A stretch of 64,000 bases of DNA from Apus apus (taxonomy: Eukaryota > Chordata > Aves > Apodiformes > Apodidae): contig NC_067312.1 in NCBI RefSeq assembly GCF_020740795.1, positions 36,618,905 through 36,682,904 of the forward strand. The letters are read 5' to 3'. The stretch's first letter is position 1. Each line of letters opens with the position of its first letter. The notes under the pieces were generated by a model. The model ran no database searches. It was not told the origin of the DNA and saw only the letters and a program-made list of their open reading frames with translations. The translations under genes were made by a program, and so were the position numbers. Shown here one piece after another: positions 46,690 to 59,200 of the stretch.

Positions 46690-47385
46690 AGGCACCATTT
46701 GACTCGGGTTTGACAACAATGCTCTCGATCCCCTCCCCCTCCCACCCAGGTAGGGAAGGAGAGAGAGAAGAAGAGAGAGACTTGGCTGGATTGAAAACTA
46801 AACTACACAGCTTTAATTAAACACTGATGATAAAAGAAAATATATACAATTATATACAAATATGTTCAGATATGTGCAAAAGCCTCTTGCCTCCCCCCAC
46901 CCCCAGCAACTCCCACAGCATCTCCTGAGCTGGAACAGTCCTGAAAAGTCCCGGAGCTGCTGCAGAAAGCACAGAGTGATGAGGGTCAGGAGAGCTTGAG
47001 CCTGGGGGTCGATGGTGCTGGATGGACGGAGTCCTCCCTGGACACTGGCCATGGAGGGGAGAGAAGGGAACAAGCAGCAGGAAGGAAGTTGTCTTCTGTG
47101 GTCTCTGACCTTTCTCTGAGCTTACATAGATACATGGAATGGAATATCTCTGGCCAGTTTTGCTGTCTGTCTAACTCAGCCTCCTATGGGGGTGTCATAG
47201 ATCTCCCTGTAGTGTCTGAGCCGGCAGAGCAAAGGTGTGACCTCGAAGACCCAGCAGTTAGAAAAACATTCCACTGTTATCAGTCTTAGCTGAAATGCTC
47301 TGCTGCTAGTTAAAAGTAAGCTTACTGAAGGAAAAAAAAAATCAGTAAAAGGAAAATTGGCTTCATCCTGGCTCAAACCAGGACA
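46690..47385 (-). mobile_element. solo LTR of an endogenous retrovirus, copy 2
   Basis: Minus strand begins TGTCCTGGTTTGAGCCAGGA and is collinear with the LTR at 22174-22933: shared TTTAATTAA block, CCTCCCCCCACCCCCAGCAA segment, GA-rich run and TGGAATGGAATATCTCTGG. It is about 65 bp shorter through internal gaps. Flanking 5-mers ACCAC (46685-46689) and AGCAC (47386-47390) match at 4 of 5, consistent with a decayed target-site duplication. No internal viral genes are adjacent. Confidence 0.78.
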
Positions 47386-47848
47386 AGCACTGAACTGAAA
47401 ATATTATTACACAGACTATTATGTTTTTGCAGTTTTGTGGTTTCAATGAATAAAAACTTGTATATAGGTTGATGCTTATTTTTGTCACTGTGTTGAATTG
47501 AATGTGAAGTTGAATTTATATTCAGTATACTGTGTTCCCAGTGTGATCATGGATCCTAGAAATGTGAGCAGTTCCTCAATACAGACCTTCTAAACAAGAT
47601 GCAATAGTAGTATCTGCCTTTCTAGTCTGAGAAAACATTTGTTTTCGAGAATTCCACCAATTCTTAACTCTGTTGCTTTGCTTCATGCACAGCTATTTAA
47701 TGGGACTGTGGTAGCAGTACTGCACTTGCTGCATATGATTCTTACATGTACGTGAATATGTGTGGAAATCAATCCTCAGTGGTATACTATGTAGGACACA
47801 GTATGATTGTAGGAATACAATTTTTTATGTATGACTTAATGGAGGGCC

Positions 47849-47889
47849 ACTGGTTTTGGCCTATGAAGTACATGTGGTCCAAAACCAGT
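47849..47889. repeat. perfect 11-bp-stem inverted repeat
   Basis: Arms ACTGGTTTTGG (47849-47859) and CCAAAACCAGT (47879-47889) surround a 19-base loop. A longer imperfect pairing is possible through GCCAC/GTGG at the base of the loop. No known miRNA seed is recognised. Confidence 0.8.
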
Positions 47890-50800
47890 ACATTGTTTCA
47901 GTGCAGCTGAAAGAAGACATTTGATATGCCTTGTTTCTGCTGATTTCCATCTGCCATAGGGTTTTAGGCTGAAAATGCTAATGTGTCCAGTTGTTCCAGA
48001 CAATTATCGCAGTGCAATTGGCTATTGCTTATGCATGGTATGAATAACTGCTAAATCTGAAATGTCTATTAAATTGCTGCCTGTTTTTATGGCCTTTTAG
48101 TTGAAATTGGAGAATGTGTTTAGTACTATAGAAAAGAACAAAGTGAAACTTCAGAAATGCCAACTAGGCATTTTGTAGTCTTTTTTAATGACAATGTCAG
48201 TTGAGACCCCATGAATATACAATTTTATATGGTACTCTGCACATCAATACAAGGTGTATTTTCTGTTTTCAGAAAACTAGGTCTTTACAAAGTTAATTTT
48301 CTAGGTAGTTTAGTGTAGTAAGAGCTTACAGTGCTGATAGATAGATCTATTTTTCTGAATACTGGTAGAGCTGTTTTCTTATTCAGAACAGTGTTTTGAA
48401 AGATGAGAAAGAGATAACATTTTCACTTGGAATGTTATCAGATTGGATGTTTGTAGCCATCAATGGTACTTACCATGGAAGCAGACTCATGGGTTTCCTA
48501 TTTCTGAAATGGATTTGACTCAAAAGGCATCTTCAGTTTTTTAAACTAAAATCTAAAATGTGTTTTGCACTGATTGAAGCGAGTGCTTAATTCAGGAATG
48601 ACCTGAATTCAGTGATACCAAACATGCTGAGTTTTTTCAGTGCAGGGTAACACTAAATTTGTATTTCATAATGCCTTTGTGGAAGATGAACATCTCTTCA
48701 TTTGATTTCATTATATCAGTAGATTTGTATTTGTCTTTGACTGAGTCTTATTGCTTTGCTTTAATTTCACAGACTTGAAAGAAACTTTCATTACATTTGC
48801 TCAAGATTGTTTTGATTTGCAATTCTGTTATGTTTATGCCTTCAAAAGGCTAAATGTATGTACACGTAGCTTCAGAAGGCAGGATGAGTATGGAAGACAT
48901 CACTGATGGCAGCAGTGTAATTTCTAACATTTAGAAACATTCTGAACACCTAACCCTGAATGTTCTGAATGCAACTTGATCCAGTGATGTCTGCCTGAGT
49001 ATGTGGATGGTCTGAATCACAGCCTCATTGATATGCAGATGGCTCCATTTTAATCTCAAATGTGAGTTAGTGCTAGAGGTAAATACTGACATTACATTGA
49101 TATATCTCATAAAGAGCATAGATGGAATACTTACAAGAAAAAAAAATTAGAAGCCTTGATGGTCCGGAGCAGGCACTCCTGTGAGATTCCTTCTTTCAGC
49201 TAGGAGAAATCAAAGCCTTTACTTTCTTCCAAACCTTCAACAAAATAAAACTCCAGTGTTTGCTTCCTTGTCCTTTCATATGGCCCCAAAGATCTTTGCT
49301 CTCTGTACTGTAACATTTTGTACTAATTATGTGTGGCATGCTGTTTTCAGGTACAGTATCTCAAGTGCCTTGTGGCAAGTTGCTTCATAATTTCAGAGAT
49401 TCGTTACTTTGAATTAGGGATAGTTTGGAAAAATGCTCAAGGAGTTAAGCACAAAAAGTGATCTTGTATTCAGTGGGCCTGTTCAGATAATTAAACTTAG
49501 GCTAAAAAGTGGAGTGCCATCTTTAACTGAGGTTTGAAAAGTGAGGCATGTCTCCAGAATATTCTTCCAGACAGCTTGCTATGAGAGTGAACAAGCTACT
49601 GAATTGGTAAATACAGTCCATGTTTTCATGTATTCTGTGAAACAACATTGTAATACAGAGGTTACTGTAAGTATGTTCTATCATGTGCTTAGTTCTTGCT
49701 TTCATTTAGTGTTATGTCTGAACACAAGAAGTCATATTTGGCTAGGGCAAAAAAGCCAAGAGATTTGCTATAGCTTACCAAACACTGAATGTAACTGGGG
49801 ACACAGTTTATTTTTTGGTGCGAATGAAACAGTTCAATTGTGAGAAAGAAGCAGTGGAAATTTTTTAATTTTTTTTTTTCCCCCTTACATCTGACAAACT
49901 CATGGTGTTTCTCTGTTGGTCTATATAATTAAAAAAAAAGCTGATCTGTTGAGCTGGCTAACTAATGATTTTTAGTATACTTTAATGCTTCCCAGTGCGT
50001 GTTGAATCTGCATGAGAATTCTCTTCTCAAAGTCTTTTTGCCACCTAATCACTGGGGTACATGTATCTAGTACTGTTAAATTTTGAAACTTAATTGTTCA
50101 GCTTTCCCTACCCTCTATAGGTATTCAAGAGCAGGTAAGATTTTTTTCTATGCAGAGTGTTACCAACCTGTTTGTTGGAGGATTTCAAGTATTTGTTGTT
50201 GTTTCTCCCCAGTGATTTCTAATCTGTAAAAAAAATACCAACCTTGAAACCATAACCTGCAAGGTGTTCCGAGGGTTTAATTTTATGATCTGCTATGTCC
50301 CGTCACTTTGCGTTTTCAGGTGCATTTGTCCTATAACCAAATATTGCCCTCCTCCGTTAAAAAAAAGAACAGAAAAGCATTATTATTCCAGTTGATACTG
50401 GATTCTTTGGCATGGAAGCCTGCAGATGCTCCTTCTTTTTACATGCCATTGCCAATAATTTGTTATGATTGTTCTTTTCAGTTATTTTCTCCTCTCTTAA
50501 GGATCTAATAGCTGGGATTGCATAAGTGTATCTAAAGTGATTTTGGCTTCTATTAAATGCATGGTAACTTCTAGGTTTCTAGAATAACTGCAAAGGCAAA
50601 TTAAAAAGGATGAAGTTACTATGTTCCAAGGAGTTGGAGAGCAAATGAGAAGACTCCAAATTAATTATTAACAAAATTTTTTAAAAAATTGTATTATTTT
50701 CAAACCAGTTTCACAGGTTTTGTAAGTTAACAACTGGAAGCATGATGTTACCATAATCTGTGGTTTCCTCACATAGGTTTTTTTTTAATGTTTCTGGTTC

Positions 50801-51381
50801 ACTGAATTTATTTCTGTCACTGTAAATTTTAAGAATGGAGCTGTTTAGTATAGTGCTAATGCAGTTTTGATATTAGTGTTTATTTTAGTTTGACGTTTTC
50901 CCAGTTATTTCTGCAGGATTACAGTATTTTCTTCTACAAATTTCATTGGATTTAGTTGTATTTAAAGATCAAGTGTGTTTTGTTTTGGAGGGCTGCTAGG
51001 GAACATAGCTTCCTCTGCTTCCATCCTGTTGAACTTCCAGAGGCAGCATGTTTGTAAGCTAATACGATCTAATTAAGTAGAGCAGTGGTGTTAAATGAAG
51101 ATATATCTGCTGCTTTATGTGTCTCGCTCACAGTGTCATATTAATTCCTACTGGTAGCTACTTTATTTGGTGAAGTGTTGTGCAGTATTATTGCACAACA
51201 TCAATTAATATACTGTGAGACTGTTTAATAAAAATGAGTTTTTAACATGCTTGCTTTTTTTATTGTATGACCCTGATTCGTGTTCCTAAACAGGAAGAAA
51301 GAAGTCAAGTGCTGGGAAGAAATTTTGTTGAAACCAGGTTGAGGTTGTTGTTGGTAATGATGCCTGCCACTTTCCCTCCAG

Positions 51382-51516
51382 GTTGTTTGCATCCGTTCTA
51401 CGTGGAATGCTCTGTCACCAAAGCTGAGTTGTGATACAAGACCCCTAATTTTAAAAGCACTAAATGAGTTGTTTGCCCTGGTTCCCTCGTTAACAGTGAA
51501 TACAAATGAATATGAG
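51382..51516 (+). CDS. FOCAD: FOCAD coding exon 15 (residues 641-685)
   Basis: Acceptor TTTCCCTCCAG, donor GAG|GTAAGT (consensus). Reads VVCIRSTWNALSPKLSCDTR, then LNELFALVPSLTVNTNEYE. 135 bases, phase 0 at both ends. The RSTWNALSPKLSCDTRPLILK stretch is conserved to human. Confidence 0.98.
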
Positions 51517-51909
51517 GTAAGTGCTCACGGACTAAGGTGAGTCTCTTCTTTTAGTAGATCTTTGTATGAGTTTTAGGTGTGTCTGCTTGTTTTTAGAATC
51601 TCTAAATTGCATCCACGGCCTAATTCAGGTTAATCATAATGCACGATTCCATCCACTTTCAAAATTTTAGCTTGCATTAATGAATCCTGGGAGGTAGGTG
51701 AGAAACTCCAGTTCAAGGTTGATCACAGGTTTCTCTCTCCAAGAATGTGAGGATGTGTGAATGCATTTACAGTTAAAATGTGCACCCTTTCCACTTTCCT
51801 AGCTCGGTGCATGTTGATGTGGCAGCATCTTTTTTCAAGTAACTGCCTTTATTTCAACTGCTTATTTGGTTACATAAAATCAGAATGCCTGTTCTGTTTG
51901 CTTTTATAG
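51517..51909 (+). other. FOCAD: FOCAD intron 16
   Basis: A 393-bp intron; AT-rich, nothing recognised. Confidence 0.9.
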
Positions 51910-51960
51910 AAATTCAAAGCTCAAGTTATCAGCTTCCTTTGGAACAACACACAAAACAAG
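51910..51960 (+). CDS. FOCAD: FOCAD coding exon 16 (residues 686-702)
   Basis: Acceptor TGCTTTTATAG, donor AAG|GTAGGT. Encodes only KFKAQVISFLWNNTQNK. At 51 bases it is the smallest coding exon here, phase 0 at both ends. It matches human NFKVQVLSFLWTHTQNK, so the size is ancestral. Confidence 0.96.
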
Positions 51961-52625
51961 GTAGGTGATACACCTGAAAATGTTAATTCCTGATGTCAGC
52001 AACTGGATATTAAGTTTTACACCTTTCTGTTGAGGCAAGATTATCAGTGTCAGTGATCTTATTTTCTAATAGGGCATTCTTCTTATCATTAACTGTTTAA
52101 CACTGATTTTGAAGCAGCATAGTGCAAATGAAAGACAGTAACTGATGCCCTTAGCGTTTGCCACTTCCAAGAAGAATTGTAACACAAACTAGTAGGCCTG
52201 CTCTAATAGACTTCAGCCTTGATATGGTGAAGCATTCTTGACAAAGCTGCAGCTGTGTCAACTAAGTCAGTGCTTAGACAGGGTATTGTAATGTAGTGGG
52301 AATGTAGGACCAGCATCATTATGGGGCTGGTGGAAGCAAAGTATTTTAGTTTAAATGTGTCTCAGATATTTCTGTATAAACTACCCTCAGTAGTAACGGA
52401 GTGTAGCAATCAGAGTATTTGTTATCAAGCCTAGATAATAGGTCTTGCTGGTTTGTGTTCTGTATATAAAGTAAACAATTGAGAGTACGCCCCAGGAAAA
52501 CAATGTTATTTTAAAGTCTTTTTCAGCATTCAGACGTTAGTAGATAGGTTCTTCTTATGTGCATTTTCCAGTAGGAAGCAATACCATATTCTGTGCTTAC
52601 AGTTTTTTTCCTGTTAATTTTCTAG
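51961..52625 (+). other. FOCAD: FOCAD intron 17
   Basis: A 665-bp AT-rich intron with no recognised element. Confidence 0.9.
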
Positions 52626-52709
52626 GACCATGTTGTAGCCATTTCAGCCTATAAATCACTCTCATCATTTGGCTCTGAGGAACACAGAATTCTTCATCTT
52701 CCTGAACAG
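52626..52709 (+). CDS. FOCAD: FOCAD coding exon 17 (residues 703-730)
   Basis: Acceptor TTAATTTTCTAG, donor CAG|GTAGCA. Reads DHVVAISAYKSLSSFGSEEH, then RILHLPEQ. 84 bases, phase 0 at both ends. AYRSLA-F and ILHLPE are the family anchors. Confidence 0.96.
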
Positions 52710-54203
52710 GTAGCAATATTGTATGTTTAAGAGTAAAGATATCTGATACTTCATCTGACATGAGTTGTATTCTCTTGGAAATGAAAAAAGGCCCTGTAGC
52801 AGACAATATAAGAACCTCATAAAGGGAGTATGAGCTGCTGGTGAAATAGGATGGTATTATGTATGATTCGCATAACTAAGACTTATGAGAGGGGAAGGGC
52901 ACAAGTGGAGGCAGAGTGAGGTGTAAGCAGTCACAAGGTCCTATTTTTCTTTCATAAGTTAGAACAGCAGGTTATTTTGGGGCAGTTGGTTTGCATTTTG
53001 TTCTCTTCTGTTAATGCTTGCATTTGAGTCTTGACACTGAGCAGCTCTTGTGGTTACTGCTTCATCCATGGCAATCACACTCATCCTTAGTGCTTTTGTT
53101 GCTGAAATGGGCAAGTCAGTGTGAAAAATACATGCTATTTTTGGAATTAAGCTGCAAACTTCACCTGTGTTTCTCTTCTGAACTTTTACAGTTTTGTAAG
53201 ATTTTGGTTTTTTGCTGATGAAGGCAGCCAGAAATTAATTGAAGTACCTCCTGGAAAGCTTTTTTAACTAAACAAAGGGCTGTTAAACTCTGAAACCTCA
53301 GTCTGATTAGTTGACTTAATAATCTTACAAAATCAAAGTGTGGAGGGAAATAAACATGTAAGGTCATCTATGTGACTTTTTTTAAATTAACCTTATAAAA
53401 AAGACTAGGCAATAATCAGTAGTTCACTGTTACTTACTGCAAAGTAAATACCTCTCTAAGTTTTTATTTACTGCAGTATTAAAAGATTGGCTCCACTTGC
53501 ATGTTTTAACTGCTCTTACAAGAAGGTCTGAATAAGTACTTTTCAAGTAAAAAACATACTTGTTTTATATAAATTGATGAGAAGAGTTCAGCATAAATCT
53601 TACAATGAAAATGTGTTTTGCATAGAAGAGCACAAGATACGATGGAGGAAATCTCTAAACATGGCTGCAATACTAAATCTTTCATCCTAGTACATAGTTC
53701 TGTGTTATTGGTTTTGTTACTTTACAGCTGTTACTTTTTGTTAGAAAAACTAGCAAATATGTTTTTATTGAAAGCTTTGTAAATATGTTGCAGTTTTTCA
53801 AATTCAGAAAACTAGTATGGAAAAATAACATCTAGCAGAAATGCTCGGTGTATGTTGAAGGGCCAATACAAAATATGGCTTTAATTGAAGAAGAATCTGA
53901 ATGAAAATGACATTTTAGTAATATTAGTTAATCTAGATTAATGTCAAGATTAATTTTCTTATAACAGATATTAATTGACATACCCATGTGATTTTTATCA
54001 GCCAATTTTGCCTTTCATTCAGGTTGAAGAAGAGCCTTTTATGCTTTCAACTTAAAATTTATGCAATTGAATGAGATTAGTGTAATGGGGAGCTTTTAAT
54101 ATTTACTTGGTATTTTTGACACTTGTTTAATGCTTGGAATCATAAAAGGTAATGAGGATTTGGAATGGTTTGTGTTGACATTTCATTTTTTTATATCTCT
54201 CAG
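52710..54203 (+). other. FOCAD: FOCAD intron 18
   Basis: About 1.5 kb AT-rich intron; no recognised element. Confidence 0.85.
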
Positions 54204-54327
54204 GCACGACCAGAATTTGACTCAGACATGAATGAATATGAAGAAGAGGAGAAGGAGGTGGATCATTTTGTTCCAGGTTCTTCGTATATCAAGCTCTTGT
54301 CTGTAACACCAGCTGCTGTTTTAGGAG
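54204..54327 (+). CDS. FOCAD: FOCAD coding exon 18 (residues 731-772)
   Basis: Acceptor ATATCTCTCAG, donor GGAG|GTATAG. Reads ARPEFDSDMNEYEEEEKEVD, then VPGSSYIKLLSVTPAAVLG. 124 bases ending in phase 1. The acidic stretch is a probable flexible linker between helical blocks; in human the equivalent stretch is also Asp/Glu-rich but differs in order. Confidence 0.95.
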
Positions 54328-55676
54328 GTATAGTATATTTAGTATTTGGGGTTACTTTTCAGATTTATAGTCACAGTGACTGCATGGACCTGTGGCTTTC
54401 TTATAATGGAGTATCACAGTAAAGTGCAGGGTTTTTTTTGCCTTCCCCCCCACCCTGGGAAAATACTCCACGTGTTGGAGTTTAGAGCCTGTGCAGCCTC
54501 ACCTAGAGAGTCTGTATGCACTAGCTAGTAAGTTCTGGATGCTTTGCATGGAAGACTGACATAACCTACTTCAATGAAAGAGAGCGGGCAGAAAACTCAA
54601 GCCATGCAATGGATGCTGGGATAGGCAATTTACTGGGAAGATGGGAAACTAAAACGGAATTCAAAGAAAATGATCTGAAAAAAAAGATGCAGCCACCAGA
54701 GACTGGTATAACAAATACATATGCAAATAGATTTTCCAACCCCAGACATTCCCTGAATAGATTCTTCCTCAAAGGAGTCTTCATTTTCTAGTACAGTATA
54801 GTTAAGCAACTGTTCAGTGACCAGCAGAGGGGGTTGTTATGAGTTAATTGCTTTACTGGAGCAGTATGAAACTGGATTAATGATACAATGTCCAAGACAG
54901 GCCAAGAGCCACAAAGTCTGTCTCCTGTAGAAGCTGAATCTGTTCCATCTCATCTTTTGGAATCCTGCCATTGCACATTATTGAGATTATTTCACTACTT
55001 TCATACTGCTTAGAAGGAGAAGGACCAAGATGCTTTTTAGGAAGACACTTTGTTTCTTAGAATTTTCCCCGAAGTCTTTGTTTGTGCACTTGTTTGTGCA
55101 GCTGAAACTTCTGAAGCATGTTTAGCTTGTTGCTTGTGAGATCTCCATTCTTTTTGCTTTGCTTTTGCTTTTCTTTCCTCCTTCCTTGTGCTCTGAATTG
55201 CTACTTCTTTTCCTTCCCTCCCTCTTTAATTCTTGCAGGAGGTGCTTTTTTTAAATCTCTTTAAGAAAACTGTTTATTAGAGATCATATTTTCACTGCAT
55301 TTTTAAACATCAGTTTTATTTCTTATTGTCCTTCCGTCAGCATGTGCCAGTGTTTTTCGGTGTAGCAATTAAAGAATACAGTGAACAGCTTGTGGAATAG
55401 TTAAGGGTTTTTTTCTTTGGAACCTTACTATATGAAATTACTAGCTCAGTCATGAGCAACCTGCAGAGTCAGCAAGTTTGTCTTCAGAGACACTTTCTAA
55501 GAGTTTTCAAGTCCTTGACCTTGAGTTTTAATCTGAATGTGTCAGTAGTTTTTCTAAACTTACGTTGTCTGAAGCACAGGTGTCATGTTGGGTTTTCCAG
55601 AGCTTATTTGGTCTGTCAGTCATCAGGCTCATGACATTCCCTTTCCTCTCTTCTCATTTTATTGCACTTCATCCAG
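54328..55676 (+). other. FOCAD: FOCAD intron 19
   Basis: About 1.35 kb, AT-rich, with a pyrimidine-rich stretch near 55150-55230; no recognised element. Confidence 0.85.
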
Positions 55677-55865
55677 CATTTGAAGAGTTTGCAGCATCAC
55701 TTGTAAAACAGGAGATGACCAACATGCCCCGTAGTGTGTATCATTCTGCATTGAGAGGAGGAATCATACGTTCAGACCAGGGCAAGACCGTGGCAGGTGT
55801 TCCAAACTTCTTGCTGAAAATGTATGAGAGGAACAAACAACCAGGCATGACACCAGGTCTTGCAG
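55677..55865 (+). CDS. FOCAD: FOCAD coding exon 19 (residues 772-835)
   Basis: Acceptor CACTTCATCCAG, donor GCAG|GTAAGC. Reads (A)FEEFAASLVKQEMTNMPRSV, then YHSALRGG, SDQGKTVAGVPNFLLKMYER and PGLAG-type TPGLAG. 189 bases, phase 1 at both ends. The SLVKQEM-NMPR and SDQGKTVAG-PNF-LKMYE blocks are close to identical in vertebrates. Confidence 0.98.
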
Positions 55866-56107
55866 GTAAGCTGTCGCTTTCTTGAAGTTAGACAAGTATA
55901 CATGCTTTGACCTAAAAATTTCTATGAATATGAGAGTAAATCAGTTTAAGAAGCAATAATGTTTTACACTGCTTATTTTTACTTTTAAATTGTTGGCTTT
56001 ATTAAGTTTACTTTGCTGGGGTTCCTCACTGACTTATGCAAGACTTATGACCTGTTAACATGAATATTGGAGTTGACCTTCCTTTTCCCCTTCTCTCCCT
56101 CTTTAAG
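55866..56107 (+). other. FOCAD: FOCAD intron 20 (shortest)
   Basis: Only 242 bases, AT-rich; nothing in it beyond a pyrimidine-rich 3' end (CCTTCTCTCCCTCTTTAAG). Confidence 0.9.
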
Positions 56108-56229
56108 CTGGCATGTTGTCATGTTATGACCTTCCAGTTCACATGGGTAAAGATGGCAGGCCCCTGCCTAGGTTTCTGGCCAGCCGGGGCCGCAGTTTCC
56201 AGCAGGTGTTGGTGGCCCTCATCCATGAG
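56108..56229 (+). CDS. FOCAD: FOCAD coding exon 20 (residues 835-875)
   Basis: Acceptor CCCTCTTTAAG, donor GAG|GTAAGA. Reads (A)GMLSCYDLPVHMGKDGRPLP, then FLASRGRSFQQVLVALIHE. 122 bases, ending in phase 0. The KDGRPL-R--ASRGRSF motif is conserved to human. Confidence 0.97.
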
Positions 56230-59200
56230 GTAAGAGCTTTCTCTTCTTCCCTTTTCAGAACTACTAGGCTTCCTTCCCTGCCTTACTACCTCATTTATGT
56301 ATGCTAATTAGGAATTAGTATCAGCTGGCGTGTATGGTGTGTATGAATGTATGATAGTTGCCCAACGTTGCTGTGAGTGACAGCTGGAACTGAACATGTA
56401 AATACTTTTTTTTTTTAAGTGTTCATTGCTGAAGTACCTCATCTGAAAATCAGTAGAACAAACAGAAGCTGACCTTTGCCTTTATCTGCCTTGCAGACTA
56501 TTATACCTGCCTTATATCTATTGTAACATGCCCAGCAGTTGCCTTTTCTTTAGTTAGGGATTCGTAGTCATCAGTATAACTGCCATACTGGGATAATACC
56601 ATTTTTACCTCTTCAGTGTTTCGATCCATGCTTGCTTCTGTAGAATAAGCCCCTTCAGGTTGCATATCTGTCTGTATCTGTGTATGTTTGGTTGCCATTA
56701 TTGCACTTAGTTTTTTGAAGACTGGGGAATGGGAAGGGACTGGAGGCAACCAGTTCAGTTTTTGTGAAATTCTTTGTGTAGAAGTGTGAAGTCTGAGATT
56801 CTACTACCAAAAAAAAAATAAAATTGTTAGGAGTTTGTATGCAAACAATTTCTTCTTGTATATTTAGAAGTCTCTAAAACATACAAATAACAAATACCTG
56901 GGTTTAGCGGCTGTTCAAATCTAACAGTAGCAACAGGGAAAAGGTAATTTACTGTTAAACCTTAATGAGCCAGACATGTTCTGTCTCCTAGGTGCTTTTC
57001 TAGCTGAGGGATTGGATGCATCTGTAATACCTGTGAGCAGGGTTAGATTAAGACACAAAAGGGCTTTTCGATGTTGCTTGAACTGGTATTTCATGGGAGG
57101 CAGAACACACGTTCAATAAACACTGGTGCATTTGAAACTTTGTGTGGCTCTTTACTGGGCACTCGTGACTTGACAGAGGAAGATTATCTTTCCCTCAGAG
57201 ATGGAGATGTGTTATATGATTGATTATTAAATGGAGCTTGTTAAACTGTCTTTGAGAAGACATGTAAATTACTGTAGTCACAGTGGTCAGAAGTCACACA
57301 GACCACAGGTTTTCTTTGTTTTCTCTATGGCTGCCTGGATCATACCATGCAAGAAGTCTCTGAGGTCTATCACAGTCACCTGGGCTAGATTAGCTAATAA
57401 TTGCCAGTGACTGTTTCAGTTTTTGGAGTAATTCTTCCTAATTCTTACAGGAATAATCTCTTACCAACTTCACTCACCTCTCTTGTGGAAATAAGGAAGG
57501 TTTAGTAGTCACATATGTTCACTTCATGCACCTTATGTTTTGATGGTTCTGTAAATCTATGTTTTAAGTTAAAATTAACAGGCTTTTGGCTGACTACCCA
57601 TCTTTTCTTTTGTAAGTGGAGGTGAGGGAAACAGTTCATGCAACATGCAAAAAAAGCATAGAGGCAACCTGCTTTTGGCACACAGATGTGGTAGGAGGTG
57701 GCTTTGAGAGTCTGAACTGATGCAGTGTTTTTAAAATAGAGGAGGATAGTCTTGCCTTCGTGTGTCTTAATATGCAAATGCTTTTTTATGTTGGAAATAG
57801 CACAATTATTTTGCTATAATAACTGATAATATTTACAGGTACAGCTGCAAAGTTGAGTGCCAGTGGTGAGTTGTACAGTATTATATACTGCTCTACAAAT
57901 CATAATCATGTTAGGTGTTCTGTATACTCATGGAAGAAGTATTCCCTGCTTCTATTTTAAGTGCTTTCATTAGATGTGCTGTGATGACATGCATCTTTGA
58001 GCACTGAAGTGGAAAACTCCTTCTACACTTTTATTTCCTTGTTTGAATTTGATGTAATCAAGAGATTCAAGGGCTTATTCAAACCTTGTATGTGAAGTAC
58101 CTTAAGATGATAATGGATTTTTTAGAACAGAATTCATTGTAGCATATTCTCATCTGCCTAGGTATTTCAGTGGATGTGTTTCAGATTATTAATTACTTTG
58201 TGCTGGTTTCCACTACTGAATTTACTGAATATGTCTCCTCCAGTCATGAAATTATAAAGGAAGTGAATTTGACAGATGTTTGCTTTCTTTTCATCAGTCT
58301 CATGTATCTTGGAGAAAGACAATTTTTTTTTTCTCAAGGAATATTGGGGGGAATTTGGAAGTGTATACATGTAATTATGTTTTTAAGAGCCTGTAAACAA
58401 AATTTGAGATGAAAAGACATGCTACTTTGCTATTTTATTGATACCAGTATGTAATGCTAGCCTTATTTATTAAATCACTGGGGCTGCACTTTATATGTCC
58501 CATATGTGAGAAGTGCATTTAAATACATGCTTAAACATTTCACTGATGTATGGGTATCGTCCAAAATATGTTTAGATAGCCACATATTTGATAGAGATGA
58601 ACTGAATTTTGGGACCACGTGAGTTGGCAGGGCTGTCAAGGTGGAAATCTGTTGTACTTAGTAAAATAATTTACTGGGATTCTCAGTCTCCTTGCTTTAC
58701 AGCAGATTTTACATTGGGCCATAAATATTAATGATTCTATGATTTTTTGTTCTTTAAACAGTATTACCACAATTAGATATCCAGACAAAGATCTATGACA
58801 GCACAAAGACACCAGTGCTGAAAGAAAACTCATCCACATCTTGCCATGGTGTTAGATTTTTATTGGGTGTGCACTGGAAAAGGAAACAAGCTTCTGATTT
58901 AATTTGAATTTGCTTTTCAGACTTGAAGAAGCATGCAAAACTTGTGCCATGTGTATTCAAAAGTGTTAAAGTACAGGACTAGAATCTCATGTGGTTTGCC
59001 AGCATTCTCTGTCTTGAGTTTTGGCCAATGCAGTCAATGCTTATGTGTCTTATCAGACAGATCTTGTTGCCTCAGATGCTGCAATTCTTCCTTGAAAACT
59101 GCTTGGCGGTTTTGTCTGGATATGCTGCCTCTTAAGAACATCCCAGGACCAGTGTGGCAGTATTTCACAACCACTTGTCATTAGTTCAGAAGTCCCTTAA

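Larger units (their letters stand above)
43321..51381 (+). other. FOCAD: FOCAD intron 15
   Basis: About 8.1 kb. It carries a CR1 (44500-45035), a solo LTR (46690-47385) and an 11-bp-stem hairpin (47849-47889). The rest is AT-rich, with no exon. Confidence 0.85.

Noticed and set aside
46690..47385. Possible complete provirus around the LTRs
   Set aside because: No gag, pol or env fragment lies next to either LTR, and they are 24 kb apart in the same orientation with FOCAD exons between, so they are separate solo LTRs.
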